This document shows, piece by piece, positions 33,198-41,740 of a DNA stretch of 64,000 nt. The notes beneath the pieces are model-generated. The model was not told the origin of the DNA and did no database searches. It saw nothing but the letters and a program-made list of their open reading frames with translations. The DNA lies in the NCBI GenBank assembly GCA_046330415.1, contig JAXLSW010000011.1, forward strand, positions 133,581 through 197,580, written 5' to 3'. The first letter of the stretch is position 1. Each line of letters starts with the position of its first letter. The stretch is from RHKX01 sp046330415. Its GTDB lineage: Bacteria; Actinomycetota; Thermoleophilia; Solirubrobacterales; 70-9. Both the position numbers and the translations under genes were made by a program.

Positions 33198-34322
33198 ATG
33201 CGGATCGGAGTCCCGAAGGAGACCCTCGAGGGGGAGTTGCGCGTCGCGCTTATCCCTGAGTCGGTGAAGGCCCTGAAGGCGAAGGGCCTCGACGTCGTCG
33301 TCGAGTCCGGCGCCGGGGTCGGTTCCGGCGCTCCCGACGAGCAGTACACCGAGGCAGGCGCCGAGATCGGCGATCCCTGGGGCGCCGACATCGTGCTCCA
33401 CGTCGCGGTCCCGACCACCGAGGAGATCGCCAAGGTCGGCTCCGGCAAGGTGCTGATCGGCTTCCTCGCCCCGCTCACCTCGACCGAGACGACGAAGGCC
33501 CTCGCCTCCGGCGACATCACCAGCTTCGCCGTCGAGGCGATCCCGCGGATCACCCGGGCGCAGGCGATGGACGGGCTCTCCTCGCAGGCGAATGTCGCCG
33601 GCTACGCCGCGACGCTGCTCGCCGCCCGGGAGGCCGGCCGCTTCTTCCCGATGCTCACCACCGCGGCCGGCACCGTGAAGCCGGCGCGCGTGCTCGTCCT
33701 CGGCGCCGGCGTCGCCGGCCTGCAGGCGATCGCGACGGCCAAGCGCCTGGGAGCCGTCGTGTCCGGCTTCGACATCCGTCGCGCCGCCTGGGAGCAGATC
33801 GCCTCGCTGGGCGGCCGCCCGCTCGAGCTCGACTTCATCCCCGACGCTGAGGACGAGGGCGGCTACGCGCGCCCGCTCACCGACGAGGAGAACGAGCAGG
33901 TCCGCGAGGCGCTCGCGGAGAACGCGGGCAGGCAGGACGTGATCATCACCACCGCCCTCATCCCGGGCCGCGCCGCGCCGATCCTGATCACCGCGGCCGG
34001 CGTCGCGAACATGCAGCCGGGGTCGGTGATCATCGATCTCGCCGGCGAGAGCGGCGGCAACTGCGAGCTGACGAAGGCGGGCGAGACGGTCGTCTCCGAC
34101 AACGGCGTCAAGATCATCGCCCCGCGCAACCTGCCGAGCGACATGGCCGCGCACGCCTCCCAGCTCTACGCGAAGAACCTCGAGAACTTCATCGGCCTGA
34201 TCGTCGACGACGAGGGCAACCTCGCCGTCGACTTCGACGACGAGGTCGTGGCCGGCGCCTGCCTCACCGATGGCGGCGAGATCAAGAACGAGCGCGCCAA
34301 GAGCGTGGTCGAGGGGAGCTGA
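33198..34322 (+). CDS. pntAA: NAD(P) transhydrogenase subunit alpha, part 1
   Basis: 374 residues. NAD(H)-binding dI domain: MRIGVPKETLEGELRVALIPESV, MDGLSSQANVAGYAA, VLVLGAGVAGLQAIATAKRLGA and IDLAGESGGNCE. Split-type alpha subunit as in actinobacteria; works with PntAB and PntB to transfer hydride between NADH and NADP+, driven by the proton gradient. TAGCCT lies 12 nt before the ATG. Operon order pntAA-pntAB-pntB with gaps of 8 and 6 nt. Confidence 0.95.
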   Translation: MRIGVPKETLEGELRVALIPESVKALKAKGLDVVVESGAGVGSGAPDEQYTEAGAEIGDPWGADIVLHVAVPTTEEIAKVGSGKVLIGFLAPLTSTETTKALASGDITSFAVEAIPRITRAQAMDGLSSQANVAGYAATLLAAREAGRFFPMLTTAAGTVKPARVLVLGAGVAGLQAIATAKRLGAVVSGFDIRRAAWEQIASLGGRPLELDFIPDAEDEGGYARPLTDEENEQVREALAENAGRQDVIITTALIPGRAAPILITAAGVANMQPGSVIIDLAGESGGNCELTKAGETVVSDNGVKIIAPRNLPSDMAAHASQLYAKNLENFIGLIVDDEGNLAVDFDDEVVAGACLTDGGEIKNERAKSVVEGS

Positions 34323-34330
34323 GGGAGCGC

Positions 34331-34666
34331 ATGAGCCTCGTCACCGAGCTGACCATCTTCGTTCTCGCCGCCTTCGTCGGCTTCGAGGTGATCTCGAAGG
34401 TCCCGGCGACCCTGCACACGCCGCTGATGTCGCAGACCAACGCGATCCACGGCATCGTCATGCTCGGCGGCCTGATCGTCGCCGGCTACGCCGACGACGG
34501 GCTCGAGTACGTGATCGCGTTCATCGCGATCGCCTTCGGCGCGATCAACATCGTCGGCGGCTTCATGGTCACCGACCGGATGCTCGGCATGTTCAGCCGC
34601 AAGAAGCCGCAGAAGCCCTCCGACGCGGACTCACCGGCCCAGCCCGGTGACGGAACGGGGAGCTAG
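34331..34666 (+). CDS. pntAB: NAD(P) transhydrogenase subunit alpha, part 2
   Basis: 111 residues with three membrane segments: LTIFVLAAFVGFEVISKVP, the conserved THTPLMSQTNAIHG-like HTPLMSQTNAIHGIVMLGG, and IAFGAINIVGGFMVTDRM. It is the small membrane part (dII) of the transhydrogenase. GAGGGAG precedes the ATG. The C-terminal 20 residues are a hydrophilic tail. Confidence 0.95.
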   Translation: MSLVTELTIFVLAAFVGFEVISKVPATLHTPLMSQTNAIHGIVMLGGLIVAGYADDGLEYVIAFIAIAFGAINIVGGFMVTDRMLGMFSRKKPQKPSDADSPAQPGDGTGS

Positions 34667-34672
34667 GCCGCC

Positions 34673-36085
34673 GTGAGCACCCCTCTCGCAGTGCTCGAGC
34701 AGGGCGGCGACGCCGTCACGCTGCTCTACATCGTCAGCTTCTCGCTGTTCATCTTCGGCATCCGCCGGGGTACGCACCCGACCACCGCCAAGCAGGGCAA
34801 CATGATCGCCGCGGTCGGCATGGCGGTCGCCGTCGTCGCGACGCTGCTGCTCGACGGCATGGGCAACTGGGGGATCATCTTCGGCGGCCTGATCGTCGGC
34901 TCGGCGATCGGAGTCATCGCCTCGATCCGGGTGCAGATGACCGAGATGCCGCAGATGGTCGCCCTCTACAACGGCGTCGGCGGCGGCGCGGTCGCCTTGA
35001 TCGCGTGGTCGGAGTTCCGCCACGGTGTCTCCTTCGAGCTCGAGGCCTTCATCCCGGTCCTCTTCGCCGCGGTCATCGGATCGATCTCCTTCTGGGGCTC
35101 CAACGTGGCCTTCGGCAAGCTCCAGGACATCGTCCCGACCGGCTCGGTGGCGCTCCCCGGCCAGCAGATCATCAACGGCGCGCTCCTCGCCTTCATCGTC
35201 GTCCTCTGCGTGATCCTCGGGATCAACCACGACAACGACCCCTCTCAGCTCCTCTTCATCCTGATCCTGGTTTCCGCGGCCCTGCTCGGAGTATTCGCCG
35301 TGCTGCCGATCGGCGGCGCCGACATGCCCGTCGTCATCTCGCTGCTCAACGCGGCGACCGGTCTTTCCGCGGCCGCCGCGGGCTTCTCCCTCGACAACGT
35401 CGCGCTGATCGTCGCCGGCACGCTCGTCGGGTCCTCGGGAACGATCCTGACGATGGAGATGGCGACCGCGATGAACCGCTCGGTCACCAACGTCCTCTTC
35501 GCCGGCTTCGGAGGCGCCGCGGGCGGTGGCGGCGGTGCCCCCGGCGAGGAGCGTCCGCACCGCTCGATCGGCGCCCAGGACGCGGCCATCTCGCTCGCCT
35601 ACGCCGACTCCGTCGTGATCGTCCCCGGCTACGGCCTCGCCGTCGCCCAGGCCCAGCACGCCGTCAAGGAGCTCGCCAACGAGCTCGAGAAGAAGGGCGT
35701 CGAGGTCAGATACGCCATCCACCCAGTCGCGGGCCGCATGCCCGGCCACATGAACGTGCTGCTCGCCGAAGCCGACGTCCCCTACGACAAGCTCGTCGAG
35801 ATGGAGGACATCAACCCCGACATGCCGCGCACCGACGTCGCCGTCGTCATCGGCGCCAACGACGTCACAAACCCCGCCGCCAAGGACGATCCCGACAGCC
35901 CCATCGCCGGCATGCCGATCATCGAGGTCGCCGAAGCCCAGCAGGTGATCGTCATCAAACGCTCCCTGAGCCCGGGCTTTGCCGGCATCGACAACGACCT
36001 CTTCTACCTGGACAAGACCGCCATGGTCTTCGACGACGCGAAGAAGGCGGCCCAAGAAATCGCCGCCGAAGTCGACCGCCTCTGA
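34673..36085 (+). CDS. pntB: NAD(P) transhydrogenase subunit beta
   Basis: 470 residues from a GTG. Eight or nine membrane segments followed by the NADP(H)-binding dIII domain: SVVIVPGYGLAVAQAQHAVKELA, VRYAIHPVAGRMPGHMNVLLAEA, VVIGANDVTNPAA and VIVIKRSLSPGFAGIDN. Completes the proton-pumping transhydrogenase that supplies NADPH. A hairpin 7 nt after the stop and a block of tandem repeats follow. Confidence 0.95.
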   Translation: MSTPLAVLEQGGDAVTLLYIVSFSLFIFGIRRGTHPTTAKQGNMIAAVGMAVAVVATLLLDGMGNWGIIFGGLIVGSAIGVIASIRVQMTEMPQMVALYNGVGGGAVALIAWSEFRHGVSFELEAFIPVLFAAVIGSISFWGSNVAFGKLQDIVPTGSVALPGQQIINGALLAFIVVLCVILGINHDNDPSQLLFILILVSAALLGVFAVLPIGGADMPVVISLLNAATGLSAAAAGFSLDNVALIVAGTLVGSSGTILTMEMATAMNRSVTNVLFAGFGGAAGGGGGAPGEERPHRSIGAQDAAISLAYADSVVIVPGYGLAVAQAQHAVKELANELEKKGVEVRYAIHPVAGRMPGHMNVLLAEADVPYDKLVEMEDINPDMPRTDVAVVIGANDVTNPAAKDDPDSPIAGMPIIEVAEAQQVIVIKRSLSPGFAGIDNDLFYLDKTAMVFDDAKKAAQEIAAEVDRL

Positions 36086-36091
36086 CGGCCT

Positions 36092-36106
36092 GGCAGCGGC
36101 GCTGCC
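36092..36106 (+). terminator. Hairpin after pntB
   Basis: GGCAGC (36092-36097) and GCTGCC (36101-36106) with a 3-nt loop, 7 nt past the pntB stop. Variants of this hairpin recur inside the repeat block downstream (36158-36174), so it may be part of that block as well as a terminator. Confidence 0.45.
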
Positions 36107-36358
36107 TGCGTCATCGTCGGCTCACGGCCAACCAAGGCCGCTTCGCCTCCTCTTCCTTGGCAGCGCCACTGCCAGGCTCGTCAGAGGACGAAGTGGGACT
36201 TGCGTCCTCGTCGGCTCACGGCCCTCCGGGCCGCTTCGCCTCCTGCGTCCTTGCCCTGGCGGCTGCCAGGCTCGCCAGGGGGCCGAGGACACCGGGGGGC
36301 GGCGTCCTCGTCGGCTCACGGCCGGGGTGCATCTAGGCCGCTTCGCCTCCTGCGTCCG
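36107..36358. repeat. Three GC-rich direct repeats with internal hairpins
   Basis: Copies at about 36107-36180, 36201-36274 and 36302-36358, spaced 94 and about 100 bp. Each has TCGTCGGCTCACGGCC, a short variable spacer, then GGCCGCTTCGCCTCC; the first two end in a hairpin and CTGCCAGGCTCG. Spacers pair the flanking GGCC sequences (for example CGGCCCTCCGGGCCG in copy 2). Copy 2 also contains the perfect inverted repeat CCCTGGCG/CGCCAGGG (36254-36261, 36273-36280). No reading frame is conserved. Unknown repeat type. Confidence 0.7.
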
Positions 36359-36379
36359 CCCTCCCTTTCCCAACACCCA

Positions 36380-36496
36380 CATAACTCCACGAGGGGGTTC
36401 CGGGTTGCTGGCCTCCTCGAGAAGTAGGGGCCAGAGCATGCATAACTCCGCGAGGGGTGGAGACTTCAAGGGGGTTAGTGGAGAAGTGGGGGTTCC
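36380..36496. repeat. Two diverged copies of a ~61-bp tandem unit
   Basis: CATAACTCCACGAGGGG at 36380-36396 recurs as CATAACTCCGCGAGGGG at 36441-36457, and GAGAAGTAGGGG (36419) recurs as GAGAAGTGGGGG (36481). The constant offset of 61-62 bp shows a tandem unit with a diverged middle. No coding signal. Confidence 0.5.
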
Positions 36497-36543
36497 CAGG
36501 GGAGGGATCCCTGAGAGCCGGGGCCGATCGCCCGGGTCCGCCG

Positions 36544-36578
36544 CGCGCATCGATGCGCGGATTTCCCGCCTGTGCGGG
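36544..36578. repeat. REP-like palindromic element
   Basis: The 16-bp perfect palindrome CGCGCATCGATGCGCG (36544-36559) is followed by the hairpin CCCGC-CTGT-GCGGG (36565-36578). The second part resembles the CCCGCctgcGCGGG repetitive hairpins common in intergenic DNA of many bacteria. Sits 20 nt before the next gene. Confidence 0.45.
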
Positions 36579-36597
36579 GATTACCTTGGGTTGTCCA

Positions 36598-36963
36598 ATG
36601 AAGCACACGAAGGTTGGAAACGCCGAGTTCATCGCCCGGCGGCCTCCCACCTTCGAGGAGCTCCAAGGGTGGATCGGCTGGAGGGCGACCGACCTCAACG
36701 GCGGCATGATCGGCCACGTCGAGTCCATTCAGCGCGACGAGTCGGGTTCGCCGAGGTGGGTGGTCGTCAGCGAGTTCAGGCTCGGTGACGGGCGGCGGTT
36801 CATGATCCCCGTCGACGACGCCGTCGGCGGCGGTGGCCACGTCTGGTCGCCCTATCCCCGCGAGCACATCCACAAGACCGCTCGGATCACCGGCCCCCGG
36901 GTGACCGTCCAAGCGCAGCGGCGCCTGCGCGCCCACTACGAGATCGGCCCTCGCGCCGCCTGA
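36598..36963 (+). CDS. PRC-barrel-like protein
   Basis: 121 residues from the ATG at 36598. A PRC-barrel-like segment runs about 25-85: WIGWRATDLNGGMIGHVESI, SPRWVVVSEFRLGDGRRFMIPVDDAV. It ends in a basic stretch (VTVQAQRRLRAHYEIG). No ribosome-binding site is visible. PRC-barrels are small beta-barrels in RNA-processing and photosynthetic proteins and often mediate protein contacts; the role here is unknown. Confidence 0.65.
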   Translation: MKHTKVGNAEFIARRPPTFEELQGWIGWRATDLNGGMIGHVESIQRDESGSPRWVVVSEFRLGDGRRFMIPVDDAVGGGGHVWSPYPREHIHKTARITGPRVTVQAQRRLRAHYEIGPRAA

Positions 36964-36988
36964 GCAGCGTTGCGCCCGGCTCCCTTCG

Positions 36989-37249
36989 TCAGTCGTTCTT
37001 GGACTCGATGCGGTGTCGCGTACCCCGTACCCGCGGCAGCAGCCATCCCACGATGGCTCCGAGGACGAACGCGATCAGGAGGCCGAAGAACAGCGGCGTC
37101 TCGGCGCTCGCGAAGAAGAAGTTGAACTCCACCTTCTGGGAGTTCTGGATGATCAGGATCAGCGCTGCGAGCGCAGCTGCGCCCGCCAGGTAGAGCCGGA
37201 TCTGGCTGCGGTTGTCGCGTTTGCTGTTCGGATCGCGCCTGTTCGCCAT
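36989..37249 (-). CDS. LapA family (DUF1049) membrane protein
   Basis: 86 residues: basic N-terminus, helix 1 (YLAGAAALAALILIIQN), the conserved NSQKVEFNFFF turn, helix 2 (PLFFGLLIAFVLGAIVGWLLP) and a short basic tail. This is the LapA/DUF1049 plan. Leaderless-type start: TAGGGT (37259-37264, minus), 9 nt upstream. Divergent from the next gene. Confidence 0.8.
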   Translation of the reverse strand: MANRRDPNSKRDNRSQIRLYLAGAAALAALILIIQNSQKVEFNFFFASAETPLFFGLLIAFVLGAIVGWLLPRVRGTRHRIESKND

Positions 37250-37322
37250 TCGTCATTGACCCTACCCACAATCGGCACAGTGCGATCACCACCCGTGAAT
37301 CGCGGCGGTCTAGGTTCGATCC

Positions 37323-38243
37323 ATGGACCGGATCAGGGCGATCACAAGAGGGCAGGCGGGGCAGGCGACGCCGGAGTACGTCGGCCTCGTCCTGCTCCTC
37401 GCCGCCACCCTGGGCGCCGTCCTCGCTGTCATCGGGCCGGCCGTGCCCGGCGGCGCCCTCGCTCGCGCGCTCGCCGGGAAGCTGATCTGCGCGGTCGACC
37501 CGTCCGGATCCTGCGGCGGCGAAGCGGCGGCGCTGGAGCCCTCGCCCTCCCCGCTCGAAGCGGCCTACGGCGGCGATCTCGGCGCGATGCTTGCCGAGCG
37601 GGCGCCGACCCTCTGGTTCGAGCAGGACGACTTCGCCTCGCTCCCCGTCGACTACCGCGAGTGCCGGCAGCGGTCCTGCGCCGACTCGATCAGCCACGGC
37701 TCACTGCAGCACACGCAGACGGGCCTCCAACCGACGATCTTCACCCACGTCGTCGACTGCCGCGACCCCGAGTCGGCGGCCGCCGACGGCTACGACTGCT
37801 CGGGGGAGCGCGCCGGCAACGTCTACCTCCAGTACTGGCTGTACTACCCCGACAGCGCCACCCACGGCTTCGGCAGCCAGGGATACCACCTGGACGATTG
37901 GGAGGCCTATCAGGTGAAGGTCGACCCGCAGACGGGCGAGGCCTCCGCGCGGGCGAGCTCCCATCATGGCTACAACGGTCGCGACGGCGACTCGTGGAAC
38001 GACACCGGCTTCTCCGCGGGCAAGCCGGGCTGGGATTCGGTTCTCGGGCAGCTCCACGTCGCAGCGGGCAGTCACGCTGGGATGACAGAGAAGAGCGACG
38101 ACGACGACCGCTGGCTCTCGCCGTCGAACCAGCGCCTCGTCCCGCTCGAGCCGATCGCCGCGGCGGGCGGAACGCCCTCCTTCGAGATCACCCCGCCGTG
38201 GGAGAAGGACGTCTGGTCCGACCCCGAGGCGACGGGGACCTGA
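37323..38243 (+). CDS. Secreted protein with pilin-like signal and VPS62/NPP1-like domain
   Basis: 306 residues. N-terminus RGQAGQATPEYVGLVLLLAA fits a class III (TadE/Flp-pilin type) signal: Gly, then Glu at +5, then a hydrophobic helix. After a spacer, residues about 90-290 contain APTLWFEQDD, FTHVVDCRDP, VYLQYWLYYPDSATHG, YHLDDWEAYQVKVD and SSHHGYNG. This resembles the surface-associated VPS62/NPP1-type beta proteins; the likeness is weak and recalled, not tested. Three Cys pairs suggest disulfides. Leaderless-type start: TAGGTT 6 nt before the ATG. Confidence 0.6.
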   Translation: MDRIRAITRGQAGQATPEYVGLVLLLAATLGAVLAVIGPAVPGGALARALAGKLICAVDPSGSCGGEAAALEPSPSPLEAAYGGDLGAMLAERAPTLWFEQDDFASLPVDYRECRQRSCADSISHGSLQHTQTGLQPTIFTHVVDCRDPESAAADGYDCSGERAGNVYLQYWLYYPDSATHGFGSQGYHLDDWEAYQVKVDPQTGEASARASSHHGYNGRDGDSWNDTGFSAGKPGWDSVLGQLHVAAGSHAGMTEKSDDDDRWLSPSNQRLVPLEPIAAAGGTPSFEITPPWEKDVWSDPEATGT

Positions 38244-38296
38244 GGCGCTCGGCCGATGCGAGCTTGCCGGTGACCGCGCCTGGGTAGGCTGATTCC

Positions 38297-39508
38297 ATGG
38301 CGGGAGCAGCCTCGGCAATCTCCAGGGACGCCATCGCTGAACGGCTTGCGGAGGCCAGGGAGCGGACGTTGGCGCTGGTCGAACCGCTCGACGAGGAGCA
38401 GCTCAACACGGTCTACACGCCGATCCTCAGCCCGCTCGCCTGGGACCTCGGTCACATCGCCAACTTCGAGGAGCTCTGGCTGGTGCAGCGGCTGGGGGAT
38501 CTCGAACCGCTCGACGGGGACCTCGCCCGCCTCTACGACGCCATCGAGAATCCCCGTGCCGGCCGTAACGAGCTGCCGATCCTGCGGGGCGAGGACCTGC
38601 GCACCTACATGGCCGAGGTGCGCGGGCGAACCCTTCAGGTGCTCGAGCGGGTCGAACCCGGCGATGGTGACGATCCCCTGCTCCACGACGGCTTCCTCTA
38701 CGAGATGCTGATTGCGCACGAGCACCAGCACAACGAGACGATGCTGCAGCTCCTGCAGATGGTCGACGGCTACGAGCCCGTGACCGCCGACCCCACTTCG
38801 TCGGCAGAGCCCGTCGCGCCGGGGCCGGAGATGGTCGAGGTGCCCGCCGGGGAGTACGCGATCGGCGCCGCCCAGGAGGGCTTCGCCTACGACAACGAGC
38901 GCCCGCGCCACGACGTCGAGCTCGCCGGCTTCCTGATCGATCGGGCGCCGGTCAGCAACGCCGCCTTCGCCGATTTCGTCGCCGCGACGGGAGCCGAGCC
39001 GCCGATGTACTGGGAGCGCGACGGCGAGGGCGGTTGGATCTCGACGGTCTTCGGGCGTCGCGAGAAGGTCGATCCGGACCTGCCGGTCGTCCACGTCGAC
39101 CACGGACAGGCGACCGCGTTCGCGGCCTGGGCGGGCAAGCGGTTGCCGACCGAGCTCGAGTGGGAGGCGGCCGCCGCGGGCGCTGACCGCGACCGCGCCA
39201 ACCTCGACCACCTCGCCTTCGGCCCGTCTCCCGCCGGCGCCTACGCCGACGCCCCCTCCGACCACGGCGCCGTGCAGATGCTCGGCGACGTCTGGGAGTG
39301 GACGGACTCCACGCTCAGCGGCTACCCCGGCTTCAGCGCCTTCCCCTACCCGGAGTACTCGGAGGTGTTCTTCGCCGACGCCTATCCGGTCCTGCGCGGT
39401 GGATCATGGGCGACGCGCCGCAACGTGATCCGCACGACCTTCCGCAACTGGGACCTGGCCGAGCGCCGCCAGATCTTCGCCGGCATCCGCTGCGCCAAGG
39501 AAGTCTGA
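38297..39508 (+). CDS. egtB: Ergothioneine biosynthesis sulfoxide synthase EgtB
   Basis: 403 residues. The DinB-like N-domain provides the iron triad: His53 in DLGHIAN, His141 and His145 in HEHQHNET, matching the spacing of characterised EgtB. The C-terminal FGE-sulfatase-like domain has GEYAIGA, RPRHDVELAGFLIDRAPVSN, RLPTELEWEAA, GDVWEWTDS and VLRGGSWATR. The enzyme joins hercynine to a thiol (gamma-Glu-Cys or Cys) using O2. egtD follows after 9 nt, but egtA, egtC and egtE are not in the window. Leaderless-type start: TAGGCT 6 nt before the ATG. Confidence 0.93.
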   Translation: MAGAASAISRDAIAERLAEARERTLALVEPLDEEQLNTVYTPILSPLAWDLGHIANFEELWLVQRLGDLEPLDGDLARLYDAIENPRAGRNELPILRGEDLRTYMAEVRGRTLQVLERVEPGDGDDPLLHDGFLYEMLIAHEHQHNETMLQLLQMVDGYEPVTADPTSSAEPVAPGPEMVEVPAGEYAIGAAQEGFAYDNERPRHDVELAGFLIDRAPVSNAAFADFVAATGAEPPMYWERDGEGGWISTVFGRREKVDPDLPVVHVDHGQATAFAAWAGKRLPTELEWEAAAAGADRDRANLDHLAFGPSPAGAYADAPSDHGAVQMLGDVWEWTDSTLSGYPGFSAFPYPEYSEVFFADAYPVLRGGSWATRRNVIRTTFRNWDLAERRQIFAGIRCAKEV

Positions 39509-39517
39509 GGGGCTTCG

Positions 39518-40507
39518 ATGACGGCGGGTCAGGGAGCCATCGAGATCAGCGTCGACCTGCCGGAGGACGGAGCGCTCGCGGGGATGGCCGAGGTCGTCCG
39601 CGAGGGGCTCTCCTGCCCGTTCAAGGAGATCCCGCCGAAGTACTTCTACGACGAGCGCGGCTCCGAGCTCTACGAGCGGATCACCGAGCTCCCCGAGTAC
39701 TACCCGTACCGGTGCGAGCGCGAGATCCTCGACGCCCGCGCCACCGAGATCGTCGCCGCCGCCGAGCCGAGCACGCTGATCGAGCTCGGCTCTGGAGCGG
39801 CCGCGAAGAGCCGCGTGCTGCTCGACGCGATGCGCGACGCCGGGACGCTCGAGACCTACGTCCCGGTCGACATCTCCGAGGAGATCACCCGCCGCGCCGC
39901 CGCCGAGCTGGTCGACGAGTACCCAGGGCTTGACGTTCGCGGCATCGTCTGCGACTACGAGACCCACCTCGAGCGGGTTCCCCGCCCTGAGGGGGCTCTG
40001 ATCGCCTTCCTCGGCGGCACCATCGGCAACTTCCGCCCGGCGGCCCGCCGCTCCTTCCTGGCTCGGATCGCGACCCTGATGTACCCGGGCGACCGGTTCC
40101 TGCTGGGCACCGACCTCGTCAAGGACCGCGCGATCGTCGAGGCCGCCTACAACGACTCCGCCGGCGTCACCGCCGAGTTCAACAAGAACGTCCTCACCGT
40201 CCTCAACCGCGAGCTCGGCGCCGACTTCGACCTCGACGCGTTCGAGCACGTCGCGTTCTGGGATCCCGAGAACGAGTGGATCGACATCCGCCTGCGCGCG
40301 CTCAGCGAGCAGCTCGTGGACCTGACCGGTCTCGACATGCGCGCCCACTTCGCCCGCAACGAGGAGATGCGCACCGAGATCTCCACGAAGTTCACGCGCG
40401 AGCGCATCGAGTCCTCCTACGCCGACGCGGGGCTCGAGCTGCTCGAGTGGTGGCTCGACGCCGAGGGCCTCTACGCGCTCAGCCTCGCTCGGCCGGCCCA
40501 GCAGTAG
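39518..40507 (+). CDS. egtD: L-histidine N-alpha-methyltransferase EgtD
   Basis: 329 residues. SAM-dependent trimethylation of histidine to hercynine. Signatures: PPKYFYDERGSELYERITELPEYYP, LIELGSGAAAKSR (SAM motif I), FLGGTIGN, and the substrate-binding EMRTEISTKF. GAGGGG lies 5 nt upstream of the ATG, overlapping the egtB stop. The product hercynine is a betaine. An ABC transporter of the betaine family starts 31 nt downstream. Confidence 0.95.
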   Translation: MTAGQGAIEISVDLPEDGALAGMAEVVREGLSCPFKEIPPKYFYDERGSELYERITELPEYYPYRCEREILDARATEIVAAAEPSTLIELGSGAAAKSRVLLDAMRDAGTLETYVPVDISEEITRRAAAELVDEYPGLDVRGIVCDYETHLERVPRPEGALIAFLGGTIGNFRPAARRSFLARIATLMYPGDRFLLGTDLVKDRAIVEAAYNDSAGVTAEFNKNVLTVLNRELGADFDLDAFEHVAFWDPENEWIDIRLRALSEQLVDLTGLDMRAHFARNEEMRTEISTKFTRERIESSYADAGLELLEWWLDAEGLYALSLARPAQQ

Positions 40508-40538
40508 GCGCCGGCGGCGCGTTAGGGTGAGCGGGGCC

Positions 40539-41732
40539 GTGAGCGAGCAGGGAACTCCCAGCGCGGAGGAGGGGGGACGGGGAGCCTCCTCGGTCGCCTT
40601 CAGGAACGTCACCAAGCGCTACCGCGGCGCCGAGACCGACGCCGTCGAGGACCTCTCGCTCGAGGTCGAGGCGGGCGAGATCTGCGTGCTGGTCGGACCC
40701 TCGGGTTGCGGCAAAACGACGGCGATGCGGATGGTCAACCGCACCGTCGAGATCACCTCGGGCGACATCGAGATCGGCGGCACCTCCGTCCGGCGGCGCT
40801 CCCCGGCGGAGCTGCGCCGCGAGATCGGCTACGTCATCCAGCAGATCGGCCTGTTCCCGCACCGGACGATCGCCGAGAACATCGCCACGGTGCCGCACCT
40901 GCTCGGCTGGGAGAAGGAGCGCACGCGGGCTCGCGTCGACGAGCTGCTGGAGCTGATCTCGCTCCCCGCTGACGTCGCCGACCGCTACCCGGCGCAGCTC
41001 TCAGGGGGCCAGCAGCAGCGGGTCGGCGTCGCCCGGGCCCTGGCGGCCGACCCGCCGGTGATGCTGATGGACGAGCCCTTCGGGGCGATCGACCCGATCA
41101 ACCGCGAGCGTCTCCAGAACGAGTTCCTGCGCCTGCAGGCCGAGATCCGCAAGACGATCCTCTTCGTCACCCACGACATCGATGAGGCGATCAAGATGGG
41201 CGACCGCATCGCGGTGCTCCGGGAAGGGGGCAAGCTGGCCCAGTACGCGACCCCCGCGGAGCTCCTGATGGATCCCGCCGACTCATTCGTCGAGGACTTC
41301 GTCGGGGCCGACCGTGCGCTGAAGCGGCTGGCCCTGATGCGGGTCGGGGACATCGATCTCTGGGAGGCTCCGCTTGCGTTCGTTGGGCAGTCGACGGCCG
41401 AGGTGCGAGCGAAGCTCGAGGGAGCGGAGGTTCCCCACGCGCTGCTGGTCGACTCCGACCGGCGGCCGCTCGGATGGCTCTCGGAGGGCGATCTGAGCAG
41501 GGAGACCGTGCCCGCAACGCCCGACTCCTCCCCGGAGCCGATCATCGACCGCTTCGACGTGATGCGCGATGCGCTCTCCGACCTGCTGCAGGCCGAGAGC
41601 CACTACGCGCCGGTCGTCGATCGTCACGGAGCGATCGCCGGGGTCCTCTCCGTCGAGGTCATCCAGGACTTCCTCAGCTCCGCGGAGGCGACCGAGGAAG
41701 AGCACATGGCGGCTGAGCGGCCGCTCGGCTGA
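40539..41732 (+). CDS. Betaine-family ABC transporter ATPase (OpuCA/EgtV-like)
   Basis: 397 residues from the GTG at 40539, chosen because TAGGGT (40523-40528) is 10 nt upstream; a GTG at 40527 overlaps that element. ABC ATPase (about 17-260): GPSGCGKTTA, Q-loop YVIQQIGLFPHRT, signature LSGGQQQR, Walker B LMDEP. The C-terminal region (about 265-385) is a CBS-like regulatory pair as in OpuCA. First gene of a complete importer cluster (ATPase, two permeases, binding protein) placed right after egtB-egtD. Confidence 0.9.
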   Translation: MSEQGTPSAEEGGRGASSVAFRNVTKRYRGAETDAVEDLSLEVEAGEICVLVGPSGCGKTTAMRMVNRTVEITSGDIEIGGTSVRRRSPAELRREIGYVIQQIGLFPHRTIAENIATVPHLLGWEKERTRARVDELLELISLPADVADRYPAQLSGGQQQRVGVARALAADPPVMLMDEPFGAIDPINRERLQNEFLRLQAEIRKTILFVTHDIDEAIKMGDRIAVLREGGKLAQYATPAELLMDPADSFVEDFVGADRALKRLALMRVGDIDLWEAPLAFVGQSTAEVRAKLEGAEVPHALLVDSDRRPLGWLSEGDLSRETVPATPDSSPEPIIDRFDVMRDALSDLLQAESHYAPVVDRHGAIAGVLSVEVIQDFLSSAEATEEEHMAAERPLG

Positions 41733-41740
41733 GGTCGGTG

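Noticed and set aside
36107..36358. CRISPR array
   Set aside because: Only three units of irregular size, spacers self-complementary and short relative to the repeats, no cas genes.
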